Shown here: positions 38,082-47,095 of the stretch, one piece after another
Numbering within the stretch: position 1 is the first letter of the stretch
Layout of the letters: every line of letters starts with the position of its first letter
From: Methylocystis sp. IM3
GTDB lineage: Bacteria > Pseudomonadota > Alphaproteobacteria > Rhizobiales > Beijerinckiaceae
DNA: 64,000 bases
Assembly (NCBI RefSeq): GCF_038070105.1
Contig: NZ_JBBPBZ010000004.1
Span: forward strand, 248,001 to 312,000
Direction: 5' to 3'
Translations under genes and position numbers: made by a program
Notes under the pieces: generated by a model
Databases searched by the model: none
What the model was told of the DNA's origin: nothing
Seen by the model: only the letters and a program-made list of their open reading frames with translations

Positions 38082-38465
38082 ATGTCGACAGACCATCATG
38101 ACGAGGATTCCGTATCACCAGAGCGCCGCCGCCGCCGATCTTGGACCCTGGAGGAGAAGCGCGGCATTGTCGGCGAATGCCTCGAGGGCGGCGCCTCGAT
38201 CGCCGAGGTCGCGCGACGCCACGACCTCAACGCCAACCAGCTCTTCTCTTGGCGTCGGCAGTTTGGCGTTGAGGCGGCGGCGCCGAAGGAGCTCGCGCCG
38301 ATCCTGCCCGTAACAATCTCGCGGGATGCGACGGCGGACTATTCCGATCGAGGGTCGAACGGCCAGATGGAGATTGTTCTCGCCGGGGGCGATCGGATCC
38401 TCGTGTGGGCGGACGTGGAGCCGGCGGCGCTGTCACGGGTGCTGGAGGCATTGTCGCGGCGATGA
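38082..38465 (+). CDS. tnpA: IS66 TnpA
   Basis: A 127-residue HTH protein starting MSTDHHDEDSVSPERRRRRS, with the IS66 Orf1 core (EEKRGIVGECLEGGASIAEV, RRHDLNANQLFSWRRQFG). It overlaps tnpB by ATGA. The same coding sequence occurs at 62451-62834. Confidence 0.92.
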   Translation: MSTDHHDEDSVSPERRRRRSWTLEEKRGIVGECLEGGASIAEVARRHDLNANQLFSWRRQFGVEAAAPKELAPILPVTISRDATADYSDRGSNGQMEIVLAGGDRILVWADVEPAALSRVLEALSRR

Positions 38466-38809
38466 TTCCGGTTCCGAGCGGCGTGAGGGTCTGGATTGCG
38501 ACCGGCCATACCGACATGCGCCGCGGCATGCAGGGGCTGGCGCTGCAGGTGCAGGAGCAATTGAAGCGCGACCCGCACGCGGGCGATCTCTACATCTTCC
38601 GTGGCCGCCGTGGCGATCTCGCCAAAATTCTCTGGCATGACGGCGTCGGCCTGTCGCTTTACGCCAAGCGTCTGGATCGCGGGAAGTTCATCTGGCCGTC
38701 GGCGACGGCAGGGGCGGTTTCGATCTCGGCGGGGCAGATGGCCTATATGCTGGAAGGGATCGATTGGAGAAACCCGCAACTGACCTGGCGGCCGGAACGC
38801 GCCGGATAG
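38462..38809 (+). CDS. tnpB: IS66 TnpB
   Basis: 115 residues, MIPVPSGVRVWIATGHTDMR, with LYIFRGRRGDLAKILWHDGV and LYAKRLDRGKFIWP of the IS66 Orf2 family. Start coupled to tnpA. Intact. Confidence 0.93.
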   Translation: MIPVPSGVRVWIATGHTDMRRGMQGLALQVQEQLKRDPHAGDLYIFRGRRGDLAKILWHDGVGLSLYAKRLDRGKFIWPSATAGAVSISAGQMAYMLEGIDWRNPQLTWRPERAG

Positions 38810-38893
38810 AGCGCTCCCGACCGAGTAAAAAAAGCGTGGTCGCGTGCATTTTAGGGCGCTTCAAATCACGCGATTTATGATTCACTCCCTCTC

Positions 38894-40543
38894 ATGGATG
38901 CCGCTGACGCCGAGCTTGCCCGCGAGAACGCCGCCCTGAAAGCGGCGCTGGCCGTCGCTCAGACAAAGGCCCTGGAAGTTGCGGCGGAATTGGCGGTCGC
39001 CCGCGCGAAAGCGTCGGAAGACATGGCGCTGATCGCGCAACAGAAGCTTAGGATCGCGAAACTGGAGCGCCAGATCTTCGGGCAGCGGTCTGAGCGGTCC
39101 GTGAGATTGATCGATCAACTGGCGCTCACCTTCGAGGAGTTGGAAGCTGCGGCGACGGAAGACGAGCTTGCGGCCGAAAAGGCTGTCGTCAGGACGACTG
39201 TCGCAGGATTTACGCGCAAGCGTCCGGAGCGCACTACATTCCCCGACCACCTTCCTCGCGAGCGCGTCGTGATTGAGGCGCCGACGGCATGCGAATGCTG
39301 CGGGAGCGCGCGTCTGCGCAAGCTCGGCGAGGATGTGACGCGCACATTGGAAACGACGCCCCGTCAGTGGAAGGTGATCGAGACGGTGCGGGAGAAGTTC
39401 ACCTGCCGGGATTGCGAGAAGATCAGTCAGGCGCCGGCCCCATTCCACGTGATTGCGCGAGGATGGGCGGGGGCGAGCCTGCTGGCGATGATCGTGTTCG
39501 AGAAGTTTGGCCAACACCAGCCTTTGAACCGCCAGGCCGAGCGCTATGCCCTGGAAGGCGTGCCGATCGCGCTGTCGACGATGGCCGACGCGGTGGGCTC
39601 GGTCTGCACGGCCCTCGATCCTCTGCTCCGCCGTGTGGAAGCTCATGTCATGGCGGCCGAACGCCTGCATGGCGACGACACGACCGTGCCGGTTTTGGCC
39701 AAAGGCAAGACTGATACCGGGCGGTGCTGGATTTATGCTCGAGACGACAAACCGTTCGGCGGCGCCGGGCCGCCGGCGGCGATGTTCTACTATTCGCGCG
39801 ATCGCCGGGGCGAACATCCACAGGCGCATCTGGCGGGATATTCCGGCATCCTGCAAGCCGACGCCTATGACGGCTACAACAGGCTCTATCTGGCGGATCG
39901 CAAGCCGGGTCCGGTCAAGGAGGCGGCGTGCTGGGTTCACGCACGGCGCCCGTTCTTCGCCATGGCGGATCTGGATGAGAACGCGCGCCGCAAAGCGGCG
40001 GGTAAAAAGGAAATCCCTTTGTCGCCGATCGCGATCGAGGTGGTGCGCCGCATCGACGTCCTTTTCGAGATCGAGCGGTCCATTAACGGTAAGAGCGCCG
40101 AAGAACGCCTGGCGGTTCGCCACACGCTGAGCCGACCGCTGGTCGATGATCTGCAGGACTATTTGCGCACGCAGGCAGCGAGGCTCTCGCGCGGGCATGA
40201 TCTGGTCAAGGCGATCAATTACATGCTCAAACGTTGGGCGGCGTTCACGCTGTTCCTTGAAGATGGACGCGTGTGCATGTCCAACAATGCCGCGGAACGA
40301 GGGCTAAGGGGCATCGCGCTCGGAAGAAAATCATGGCTGTTCTGCGGGTCGGACCGCGGAGGGCAGCGGGCCGCGGCCATGTATAGTCTCGTTGTCACCG
40401 CACGGATGAATGGCGTCGATCCGCAGGCTTGGCTCGCCGACGTCCTCTCGCGCATCGCCCTCCATCCCGCACACCGCCTCGATGAACTGCTGCCCTGGAA
40501 TTGGGTGGCAAAAGGTCCGGCAGCCTTCGCTCGTGTCGCCTGA
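38894..40543 (+). CDS. tnpC: IS66 transposase TnpC, 549 aa
   Basis: Full-length DDE transposase. It has an N-terminal leucine-zipper region ([20 protein letters not shown]), a DUF/zinc segment ([26 protein letters not shown]), the catalytic domain ([68 protein letters not shown]) and the C-terminal [33 protein letters not shown]. This is the intact counterpart of the regions where the recombinase elements inserted in other copies. Ends 2 bases before the accessory ORF. Confidence 0.95.
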   Translation: MDAADAELARENAALKAALAVAQTKALEVAAELAVARAKASEDMALIAQQKLRIAKLERQIFGQRSERSVRLIDQLALTFEELEAAATEDELAAEKAVVRTTVAGFTRKRPERTTFPDHLPRERVVIEAPTACECCGSARLRKLGEDVTRTLETTPRQWKVIETVREKFTCRDCEKISQAPAPFHVIARGWAGASLLAMIVFEKFGQHQPLNRQAERYALEGVPIALSTMADAVGSVCTALDPLLRRVEAHVMAAERLHGDDTTVPVLAKGKTDTGRCWIYARDDKPFGGAGPPAAMFYYSRDRRGEHPQAHLAGYSGILQADAYDGYNRLYLADRKPGPVKEAACWVHARRPFFAMADLDENARRKAAGKKEIPLSPIAIEVVRRIDVLFEIERSINGKSAEERLAVRHTLSRPLVDDLQDYLRTQAARLSRGHDLVKAINYMLKRWAAFTLFLEDGRVCMSNNAAERGLRGIALGRKSWLFCGSDRGGQRAAAMYSLVVTARMNGVDPQAWLADVLSRIALHPAHRLDELLPWNWVAKGPAAFARVA

Positions 40544-40545
40544 TA

Positions 40546-40779
40546 ATGCACGTCAACAAGGTCTCTCACATCACGACGATCAGCCAGGTCGCCAAAGAAC
40601 TTGGTGAGAACGAGGATTGGCTGTTCGACGTCGCTGCCGAGATGGAGCCCGAAGATGGTCTCATATGGGTCCACGGGATCACGTACGACGGCGTGATGGC
40701 GTTCACCGACTTCGGAATCGATAACCTGATCGAGCTGATCAAAATGTATAAGGCCGATCCGACACTCCTCAAGCGTTAA
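40546..40779 (+). CDS. IS66 accessory ORF, 77 aa
   Basis: Begins MHVNKVSHITTISQVAKELG and continues NEDWLFDVAAEMEPEDGLIW and FTDFGIDNLIELIKMYKAD. Acidic and soluble, with a predicted helix at each end. It lies inside the IS66 ends, directly downstream of tnpC, so it travels with the element. Its position is equivalent to the pRiA4b ORF-3 passenger of the 54-kb IS66, but the sequence is unrelated. Function unknown. Confidence 0.7.
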   Translation: MHVNKVSHITTISQVAKELGENEDWLFDVAAEMEPEDGLIWVHGITYDGVMAFTDFGIDNLIELIKMYKADPTLLKR

Positions 40780-40832
40780 AACGCCCCGACGCCGACACCT
40801 GCGGCCTATGCCGGATGGCTACGAAAAGGCCA

Positions 40833-40865
40833 ACCCGTTCGGCATAGCTCGGCGGGCGGCATAAA
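40833..40865 (-). repeat. Right inverted repeat of the RIT-like element
   Basis: Complementary to 36097-36129 with one mismatch, and followed outward by a second TTATGCCG palindrome (40871-40890) that the left end lacks. Confidence 0.85.
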
Positions 40866-40894
40866 CGTGCTTATGCCGCGCTCGGCATAAACAG

Positions 40895-40945
40895 GTCGCA
40901 ATCAGCGTGTAGATCGTCGCCGCCCCGCTGCCCGCCGCGATCCTC
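40895..40945 (-). pseudogene. tnpC: IS66 tnpC remnant, continuation of 35864-36095
   Basis: gtcgcaatcagcgtgtagat and the next ~30 bases match the tnpC stretch at 54917-54965 that precedes the KLNGVDP codons. It is cut off by IS630-type sequence. Confidence 0.75.
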
Positions 40946-41030
40946 GATCACTGCTGTGATGCGTGGAACAGCCTCGTCGAACAACCCTGGCGCATCATGT
41001 CCATCGGGCTGCGTGAATGGGCCTATAGGT
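40946..41030 (+). pseudogene. IS630-family transposase, C-terminal scrap
   Basis: Reads CCDAWNSLVEQPWRIMSIGL then REWAYRFEP, the usual C-terminus of rhizobial IS630 transposases (AWN-x-L-x-x-QPW-x-I-x-SIG). Confidence 0.65.
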
Positions 41031-41057
41031 TCGAACCAACGCGGGTTGGTATTAGAA

Positions 41058-41264
41058 CCTTGAACATGAGCACGTGATCGAAAGGCGACCGGCTGCCCCT
41101 CGAACGGTCGTCGCCGGAAATTGCCTTCCCCATGACCGGAACAGCTCGAAATCGACGAGCACGGTTAGCCATTCCAGATCATCGTCCTTGGCTGAGAGTT
41201 CCGCCAGCCGCTCGTCTACGTCAACGTCAAAGAACCCCGAGGCCTCTCTCGTCATGTCCGCCAT
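41058..41264 (-). pseudogene. IS5-family transposase, N-terminal scrap
   Basis: MADMTREASGFFDVDVDERL, AELSAKDDDLEWL and VDFELFRSWGRQFP match the N-terminus of IS5-type transposases (normally VDFELFRPxLExAVPR), with a frame shift after FELFR. Only about 60 codons remain. Confidence 0.65.
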
Positions 41265-41795
41265 CCACTTGACATGACAAAATAAATCCGATCAGCCCTG
41301 ATTTGCCCAGGGAAAACGTAAATCAACCTCGGTCACTTCTCGGTGAAAAACCCGGATCAACTCTCAGCGGAAATCAACAGTCTCCATAACAGCGCGCTCG
41401 CGCCGTTTCCCTCGACTATCGATGGCCGGTCACAAACGGCGAGGATCATATTGGAGACCTACTTCTCGGCATCGAAGATTCGCGGTATCTGCGGAGCGGG
41501 AAATATCCTGGCGGTTTCGCAGCCAAGCAGCCGTGCGATACTGGGGGATCGCAGCGCAGCTCGGCCAAATCGTGACCCGGCAAGGGATCATGCCGAGCAC
41601 ATTGATCTGCGGCGTTCAGCGAACACTTGCGCACATGTCGATGTTCGCGCGCATGGGAGGGCGTCACAACCACAACACCATTTTCGGCTCAGGCTCTTTC
41701 GCCAGCACCTTGCTGAAATCGGCGTTTGTCGGCCGGCAGCTGCCGGATTGCAGCCTGTCGGGTCGTGCCTGGTGATTCACAATAACGCACCGCAA
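41265..41795. other. No recognisable gene
   Basis: Overlapping frames on both strands without ribosome sites or family features. Lies downstream of the SulP gene. Confidence 0.4.
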
Positions 41796-43532
41796 CTATC
41801 TTGCGTTTTCTTGAGAATACGGAGACGAGAATGTAGTTTCATTGATAAGAGCTCGCGCAGTTATTTCGTTGGGGACGAACGTTGCAATTGTGCCCCGTAA
41901 ACCATTGGCTAAAAGTGTCTGTTGTACGTGAGCGTTTGCGCCTGCAATTAATATTTGCTTTCCAGCAGCGCTGGCGCTACGCGAAAACGAAATAAACGCT
42001 TCGGCCGCAGATCCATCCACTAGTGGAACTCTGCTAAAGTCCAAGATGAAAACGCTTGGCTCCGGGTCTATCGCTTCCAGAACGTTAAGAATTGTGGAAC
42101 TAACCCCAAAAAAAAGTGGTCCACGAATCCGATAAACCAGAGCGCCATCATGGTCACAAAGCCCATTAATATGATGATTTCCATCCTCATCGACTTCGTC
42201 ATGCGCGCCACTCAGGTTTTCGTTGACTTGTTCTTCCACGAATTTCGCCATCCGATGCATAAAGATCAAGGATCCAAAAGAGACACCGACCGCGATTCCC
42301 TCGGTAGCGTCACGAAGGGCTGTAATCAGAAATGTAGTCACCAAGACGATCGCTTCGTACCGATCGCTTCTCAGAATCATCAAAATCGCGGCGCGGTCAA
42401 TCATGTCCCAGCCGACCAGAACAAGGACCGCGGACAAAGTCGCGAGCGGAATGTGAAATGCTATTGGCGCGGCCAGAAGCACAACCCCTCCCAAAAGTAA
42501 AGCCGAAAGAACGCCCGCGATTGGGCTGCGCGCGCCAGCACGGATATTTGTCGCCGTTCGAGTCAGCGCGCCGGCGCAGCAAATACCACCGAACATGCCA
42601 GTAAGGATATTAGCATAGCCCTGCGCGACCAACTCACAATTGGAGTTGTGGCGAGACCCCGTCATTCCATCTGCAATCACTGCTGAGAGCAATGACTCGA
42701 TTGCGCAAAGAATTGCAATGACAATTGCCGTCGGCACAACATCGAAGGCATCAGCAAACGCTAGATGGGGAAGAAACGCATCAGGAGCGAGACCCGGGAA
42801 GCTACCGAATTTGGAGCCGACTGTGTCCACTGGCAGGTCAAACGCCGCCGACGCAAAGGTCCCAAACACGATTGTTGCCAACATACTCGGAAAACGAGGT
42901 CGACGTTGACGCTGGTAAATGAGATAGGCCAGTGAGCCCGCCGAAAGCAGTGCGGTCCAATTACGCATTGCCCCAAGCGAACTCCAGATGGCCGCCAGTT
43001 TGGGAACCAAACTAGCGGGCTCGTGAGGCAGGTCTACGCCTAGCAATCCCTTCAGCTGGCTTGCGAGAAGGTTAACGGCGACTCCCGCGCTAAACCCAAT
43101 CGGAACGGCATGTGGTATGTATTTAACGTAAGACCCTACCCTCATATAGCCCAGCAAAAGCAACATTAATCCGGAGAGTATCGTCGCCGCAAAAAGTCCC
43201 TGTAAGCCATGACGCTCTATCGTCGCGCTGATAAGGGAAACGAAGGCCGCGGCGGGTCCTCCTATCTGGAAGCTGCTTCCTCCGAGTACCGAAACCACCC
43301 CACCTCCTATTACTGCACATAATAGTCCCGCTATAGGAGGAGCTCCAGACGCCACGGCAAGGGCCATTGATAGTGGAAGGCCAACAACAGCGACGGTTGC
43401 GCTCGCGATCGTATCAGCTTTTAGATCTTCGAAGGCGTAGCCTCGTCTCAGCCTTTTGTAGAGCTGAGGAATAAACTCCTTAGAAAATCGTAGTTGAAAG
43501 TTAAGGCGATCTGCGGGTGCAACTTCGGTCAT
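41796..43532 (-). CDS. SulP-family anion transporter with STAS domain
   Basis: 578 residues starting MTEVAPADRLNFQLRFSKEF. About ten to twelve membrane helices (residues ~40-430) contain the SulP motifs GLPLSMALAVASGAPPIAGL and FQIGGPAAAFVSLI, with later TGMFGGICCAGALTRTATNI. A cytoplasmic STAS domain (about 455-560: VYRIRGPLFFGVSSTILNVL, VFILDFSRVPLVDGSAAEAF) follows. SulP proteins move sulfate, bicarbonate or related anions with Na+ or H+; substrate cannot be decided here. Divergent from the STAS/RsbW block and possibly linked to it through STAS interactions (inference). No damage seen. Confidence 0.9.
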   Translation of the reverse strand: MTEVAPADRLNFQLRFSKEFIPQLYKRLRRGYAFEDLKADTIASATVAVVGLPLSMALAVASGAPPIAGLLCAVIGGGVVSVLGGSSFQIGGPAAAFVSLISATIERHGLQGLFAATILSGLMLLLLGYMRVGSYVKYIPHAVPIGFSAGVAVNLLASQLKGLLGVDLPHEPASLVPKLAAIWSSLGAMRNWTALLSAGSLAYLIYQRQRRPRFPSMLATIVFGTFASAAFDLPVDTVGSKFGSFPGLAPDAFLPHLAFADAFDVVPTAIVIAILCAIESLLSAVIADGMTGSRHNSNCELVAQGYANILTGMFGGICCAGALTRTATNIRAGARSPIAGVLSALLLGGVVLLAAPIAFHIPLATLSAVLVLVGWDMIDRAAILMILRSDRYEAIVLVTTFLITALRDATEGIAVGVSFGSLIFMHRMAKFVEEQVNENLSGAHDEVDEDGNHHINGLCDHDGALVYRIRGPLFFGVSSTILNVLEAIDPEPSVFILDFSRVPLVDGSAAEAFISFSRSASAAGKQILIAGANAHVQQTLLANGLRGTIATFVPNEITARALINETTFSSPYSQENAR

Positions 43533-44379
43533 TCTCTTAGCTATCCTACTCGCGCATTTATTTCATTTTTCGACGGCTTCGACTCCAGACGTGGGAGGGT
43601 TTCGAAGATTGTTATGACTCATTATTTGCATGTTTACACTACTGCTCCTTCGGGTTGAGCCTGTTAGGCTTTACGTTTATCTATGCCGTTCTAACCGTCG
43701 GAGTCTTAGAGGACTTTGCAAATGTGTGCCTTCCCTTATGTTCGAGCGGACGCCTCAGTCGCGTCTAGTTCTTGCAGCGGTTTTCGAGGTCAGCCGTGGT
43801 GCGTAATATGCCATATTTTCGTCTCCTTTGAACACACCAGGAATACTGTTGCTTGTGCGGGATTGCATTTTACCGATCGTCTCGACTAATGTGTTGGGAC
43901 ACTTCCACATACCAGATCAAGCTCCGCAAATTGAAGTTGAATTAGCGTCGGTTCATTCTGCCTTTTATTGGCAGACGGTTGTCTCTTGGTGAGCTGATTA
44001 CGCGCGATCCGTCTCCATATAGTCGAGATCGGCCAGAGTTCCCTTCGAAGACTTGGCCATGAGGCAACCGACGAATGTAGTTGCGCTCATCCGTTTATCT
44101 TGGCGCATTTCAGAGGTGAGATATCTCCGCAGTATACTTCATTCGAAGGACGGGAGAGCCTTTGGTTCGCCGACCAAGGCTCCATAACAAAAACTGATCG
44201 CGCCGCGAACCTAGAGTAGATGCGCGAATTAGAGTCATACCCCTCCCTCCGTTTCCTAGGTCAATAGGCTGGCAGCTATGTCGTCTCACGACCGACAGGA
44301 TATCGCCACCCGACATAAACGAGATGCGGTTTTTTGTCGCACCGGGGAAAGGTCTCGTTGTTGTAGTTATGTAACTGCC
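43533..44379. other. No recognisable gene
   Basis: Upstream region of the SulP gene, AT-rich just before its start. No supported frame. The words acttccacatacca occur at about 43901 and also near 24285, possibly a shared element end. Confidence 0.4.
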
Positions 44380-44858
44380 TGGGTTGGACGGTCGTCCAGT
44401 GGGAGCAGCGGCAACAGACCACCGTCGAGTGACGGGCCGAAAAATTCGGTACTAGTGAAGAGTCTGGCCGAACGCACGGTGCAAAAAGCCGGGCGGTCAA
44501 AAAAAGGCCACAAGGGCGAAACGCTTCGGTAGAGCGCCGCGCTCGACGAGTTTGTCGATGATCATCCAGCGGCCTGCGCGGAATGCGGCGTCGCGGTGAA
44601 GCTGGACATGATAAAGGGACAGATCCCTGCCAGGTGTTCGACCTTCTCGAACCACAACCGCTCGTGTCATCGCGCATCGCGCGCATGAATGTCGCTGCGT
44701 CTGTTGCAGCGTGAGGAGGTGGGCGACTTTTCCCGAAGGTGTCAACGGTCTTCGTCGTCTATCTGTCGAATTACCAGCTGTTGTCCAAAGAACGTCTGGT
44801 CAGTCTGATGACGGATCTTTTTGGCGTCAGACTTTACGCCGCCACCGTCGTCAACATG
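44380..44858 (+). pseudogene. Remnant of a second type of IS66 transposase
   Basis: Broken frames read GSSGNRPPSSDGPKNSVLVK, RSKKGHKGETLR, HPAACAECGVAVKL, VFDLLEPQPLV and VVYLSNYQLLSKERLVSLMT, DLFGVRLYAATVVNM. This is the N-terminal and middle part of ISBst12-type IS66 transposases. Ended at 44858 by insertion of another IS66. Confidence 0.7.
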
Positions 44859-44936
44859 GTAAGCGCTGTGACGGCCCCACCTTCAAACGGGAGATGAAAG
44901 CGGCGAGTCTGATTTCCTGATTTGGAGATAAGGCTC

Positions 44937-45368
44937 GTGTCTAGACTTGATCCTTCGATTGAGCCGAACGGCACCGGGTTGCGGCGCATCGAGGTAAACA
45001 CAAGAGCTGGCGGTCGTCGCCGGTGGTCTGAGGCGGAGAAGGCGCTGGAGGTCGAAGAGTCGCTGGCTCCCGACGCGGTCGTCTCGCAGGTCGCGCGTCG
45101 ACATGGCGCGACGCCGCAGCAACTCTTCACCTGGCGAAGGGAGGCGCGTCGGAGGGCGGAGGTGGAGGGCGCTCCGCCATTTGTTCCGGCAATTTCGGAG
45201 AACGGCGCCGCTGTGCGCAGACTGGCGCCTGCGCCGAAGTCGGCGCCCGCGGCTCCCGTCGTGGAAATCGAGATGGGCGAGACGCATTTGTGGATCTGGC
45301 GCGACGCAGATATCGGCATGGCGACGGCGATCCTGCGCGCGCTCCGAACTGTCCCGGGCGCCAAGTGA
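44937..45368 (+). CDS. tnpA: IS66 TnpA
   Basis: 143 residues from GTG at 44937, VSRLDPSIEPNGTGLRRIEV, with WSEAEKALEVEESLAPDAVV and ARRHGATPQQLFTWRREAR. Clearly related to, but diverged from, the TnpA at 22437-22868. Overlaps tnpB by 4 bases. Confidence 0.88.
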   Translation: MSRLDPSIEPNGTGLRRIEVNTRAGGRRRWSEAEKALEVEESLAPDAVVSQVARRHGATPQQLFTWRREARRRAEVEGAPPFVPAISENGAAVRRLAPAPKSAPAAPVVEIEMGETHLWIWRDADIGMATAILRALRTVPGAK

Positions 45369-45664
45369 TCGGCCCGACGGGCGCAGTGCGCGTTATGGTC
45401 GCGACGAAGCCCGTAGACTTCCGCAAGGGCGCGGAGGGTCTCGCAGCGTTGGTGCGTGAGACGATGCATTGTGATCCCTTCGACGGCTCCATCTATGTTT
45501 TCCGCGCGAAAAGGACGGACCGCGTCAAACTGGTCTTTTGGAACGGCACGGGCGTCTCGGAGTGATGCGCCTGTCGGCGGCGCAATTTTCGGCGCTGCTC
45601 GAAGGGCTCGATTGGAAGCGTGTGCATGTGAAAGAAACGCCGGCGCCAATGCCGCCCGGCTGCT
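45365..45664 (+). pseudogene. tnpB: IS66 TnpB with internal deletion
   Basis: The frame from GTG at 45365 (MIGPTGAVRVMVATKPVDFR) is normal up to FWNGTGV. Then about 20 codons are missing and the frame shifts, so translation stops at 45565. The C-terminal segment RLSAAQFSALLEGLDWKRVH continues in another frame. Confidence 0.85.
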
Positions 45665-45731
45665 CTCTGCATAGTGAATCATGCCCCCAAAGTCCGTCGC
45701 GACGCGCCGGAAAATGTGCTCTGCTTGGCTT

Positions 45732-45890
45732 ATGCCGCAGGCGATTGAAGCGCTCCCCGACGATCCCAACGAACTGAAGGCGATGCTCCTCGCCGAGCGG
45801 GCACGCAACGAGCGCCTCGTTCAGATCATCAAGGAAATGCAGCGCCATCGCTTCGGTGGTCGTGCCGAGACGCTCCCCGAAGACCAATTA
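45732..45890 (+). pseudogene. tnpC: IS66 TnpC, first ~50 codons
   Basis: MPQAIEALPDDPNELKAMLL to ERLVQIIKEMQRHRFGGRAE, nearly the same as the TnpC start at 22017, then truncated at about 45890. Confidence 0.85.
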
Positions 45891-46243
45891 ATCAAATTGG
45901 ACTTGGTCATCGCGACGTTAGGCCGAAGGCGCCCGACAGGAAGCTCTTCAGCCATACCTCAGCAGCAATGGAGTTACACCCCGAGATTACCACGTTTCGC
46001 ATTTCTCTTGGCGCGGCTTCACAATTTAAACGACCTCGTGGGTGTCCTCGAACGACGTTCTACCACGAGGGTCCCGCCGTTGATGGAATTATTTGACGCG
46101 TAATACCACCGCTTGAGGCGGAGAACGCGTTGAACTCATCGGAGCGCCGTACCGACTTGCGCCTTTAGCGTTTCATGAAGGAAAGAGCATTGCCAATGTG
46201 TGCCCGGCAGCTATTTTGAGGTACACCGTGGGAGGCTCGGGGC
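45891..46243. other. No recognisable gene; upstream region of the STAS operon
   Basis: The left ~200 bases are of unknown origin. The last ~130 bases should contain the promoter for the STAS-kinase-GDH block, but I could not pick a convincing pair of boxes. Confidence 0.35.
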
Positions 46244-46594
46244 GTGGGCGTGACAATGAGTATATTCGCCAAAGAAAATGAGAATGAGGTAGTCCTGAGC
46301 TCAAAAAAAGACCGGGTCCATGTTCATAACTCGGGAGAACCGACCGAGCATATTTCGGCGCTGTTAGAGACGAGACCACGTGACATCATCATCGACCTGC
46401 ATCAGCTCGACTTCACAGATAGCCCTAGGTTCGGCAACCCGCTCGCTGGGCACAAAAACGTTATCCGGCCCTTTTTCGACTTCGTTCTCAAAGATTTAGA
46501 GGCTGGAGTGAAGTCCGTGCTCGAGTTGACCTGGCTTGACCGGGCTTTAGACATCAATCCTGATCCTAGCCGACTCTCGAGTGAGAGGGCCTAG
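46244..46594 (+). CDS. STAS-domain protein (anti-sigma factor antagonist type)
   Basis: GTG at 46244 follows ggagg by 8 bases; an ATG at 46256 is an alternative. The 116-residue product has the STAS order: an N-terminal strand pair, DIIIDLHQLDFTDS, a helix and the C-terminal LELTWLDRALDIN typical of antagonists (LTGLDRVFDI). At the phosphorylation site the usual D-S-S-G-L is D-S-P-R-F, so the second serine is missing and control by phosphorylation may be altered. It probably binds the kinase encoded next door (stop to start spacing 2 bases). Confidence 0.7.
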   Translation: MGVTMSIFAKENENEVVLSSKKDRVHVHNSGEPTEHISALLETRPRDIIIDLHQLDFTDSPRFGNPLAGHKNVIRPFFDFVLKDLEAGVKSVLELTWLDRALDINPDPSRLSSERA

Positions 46595-46596
46595 GC

Positions 46597-47028
46597 ATGC
46601 GTAATTCCCAAGGATCCGAATTGCACTTGGATATCCGAGTGCCCAATCGAACTAAATATCTGAAGCTCGTTGGCAATATCGCTGAGCTTGTTGCTAGCGA
46701 AATCGACATCGCGGCTAGCAAACGTGACGCTCTAGCCTATCACCTCAACTTGGTCGTGACCGAAGCAGTGACAAACGCTATTCAATACGGTCGTAAGAGC
46801 GCCGCGAAGGCAAAGGTCAGAATATTGCTCTTATATACCAACAAGGACCTCTGCGTTCGCGTCTACGATCACGGGACTGGTTTTGATCTCGACTCCGCAG
46901 GCCCGCCCGACGATTTGTTGAGCGAACGTGGGCGCGGGCTTTTCCTCATTCGATGGCCGATGGATAGCATCGAGTATTACAAGACAAAGTCTGGTAATAT
47001 TCTCGAAATGAAGAAACGGGTGGAGTAA
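46597..47028 (+). CDS. RsbW-type anti-sigma/serine kinase (HATPase)
   Basis: A 143-residue single-domain GHKL ATPase. The N box NLVVTEAVTNAIQYG (Glu56, Asn60), the G1 box DHGTGFDLDSAG and the G2 box RGRGLFLIRW are all intact. Such kinases phosphorylate STAS antagonists and sequester a sigma factor or another target. Directly after the STAS gene and 67 bases before the glutamate dehydrogenase gene, so probably one transcript. No sigma factor gene is in the window. Confidence 0.85.
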   Translation: MRNSQGSELHLDIRVPNRTKYLKLVGNIAELVASEIDIAASKRDALAYHLNLVVTEAVTNAIQYGRKSAAKAKVRILLLYTNKDLCVRVYDHGTGFDLDSAGPPDDLLSERGRGLFLIRWPMDSIEYYKTKSGNILEMKKRVE

Positions 47029-47095
47029 TTTCGTCGCGCCTCGAACTCGGGGAGCTGCGCTATACGCAAATTCGACGCATCCAAGAAGCCGCAAC

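Larger units (their letters stand above)
37973..40822 (+). mobile_element. Complete IS66-family element, 2850 bp
   Basis: Inverted ends are GTATCGCTCCGGCGAGGGCC (37973) and, as complement at 40822, GTAGCCATCCGGCATAGGCC. A perfect 8-bp duplication, gaaaaggc, lies at 37965-37972 and 40823-40830. It carries tnpA, tnpB, tnpC and a 77-codon accessory ORF, all apparently intact, and sits inside the RIT-like element. The copy starting at 62342 shows the same sequence as far as the window goes. Confidence 0.93.
36096..40894 (-). mobile_element. RIT-like tyrosine-recombinase element, deleted, inserted in IS66 tnpC
   Basis: 33-bp inverted repeats (one mismatch) lie at 36097-36129 and 40833-40865. The right end carries an extra palindrome TTATGCCGCGCTCGGCATAA (40871-40890). 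Joining base 36095 to 40895 recreates the uninterrupted tnpC sequence found near 54908-54936, with no target duplication, as for conservative site-specific recombination. It contains one fused recombinase gene and a later IS66 insertion; without the latter it would be about 1.9 kb, much shorter than a three-gene recombinase-in-trio element. Confidence 0.75.
44859..45890 (+). mobile_element. IS66-family element, left end only
   Basis: Left end gtaagcgctgtgacggcccc at 44859 resembles the ends at 22944 and 61140. It contains tnpA, a deleted tnpB and the first ~50 codons of tnpC, then breaks off near 45890 into unrelated sequence. Inserted in the older IS66-type remnant. Confidence 0.8.

Noticed and set aside
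38882..40198. 438-codon minus-strand open frame
   Set aside because: Antisense of the intact IS66 tnpC; the same shadow appears at the second copy.
46430..46594. Frameshift in the STAS gene
   Set aside because: The unusual wording after DFTDS suggested a frame error, but the same frame returns to the conserved LDRALDIN end, and other frames contain stops.
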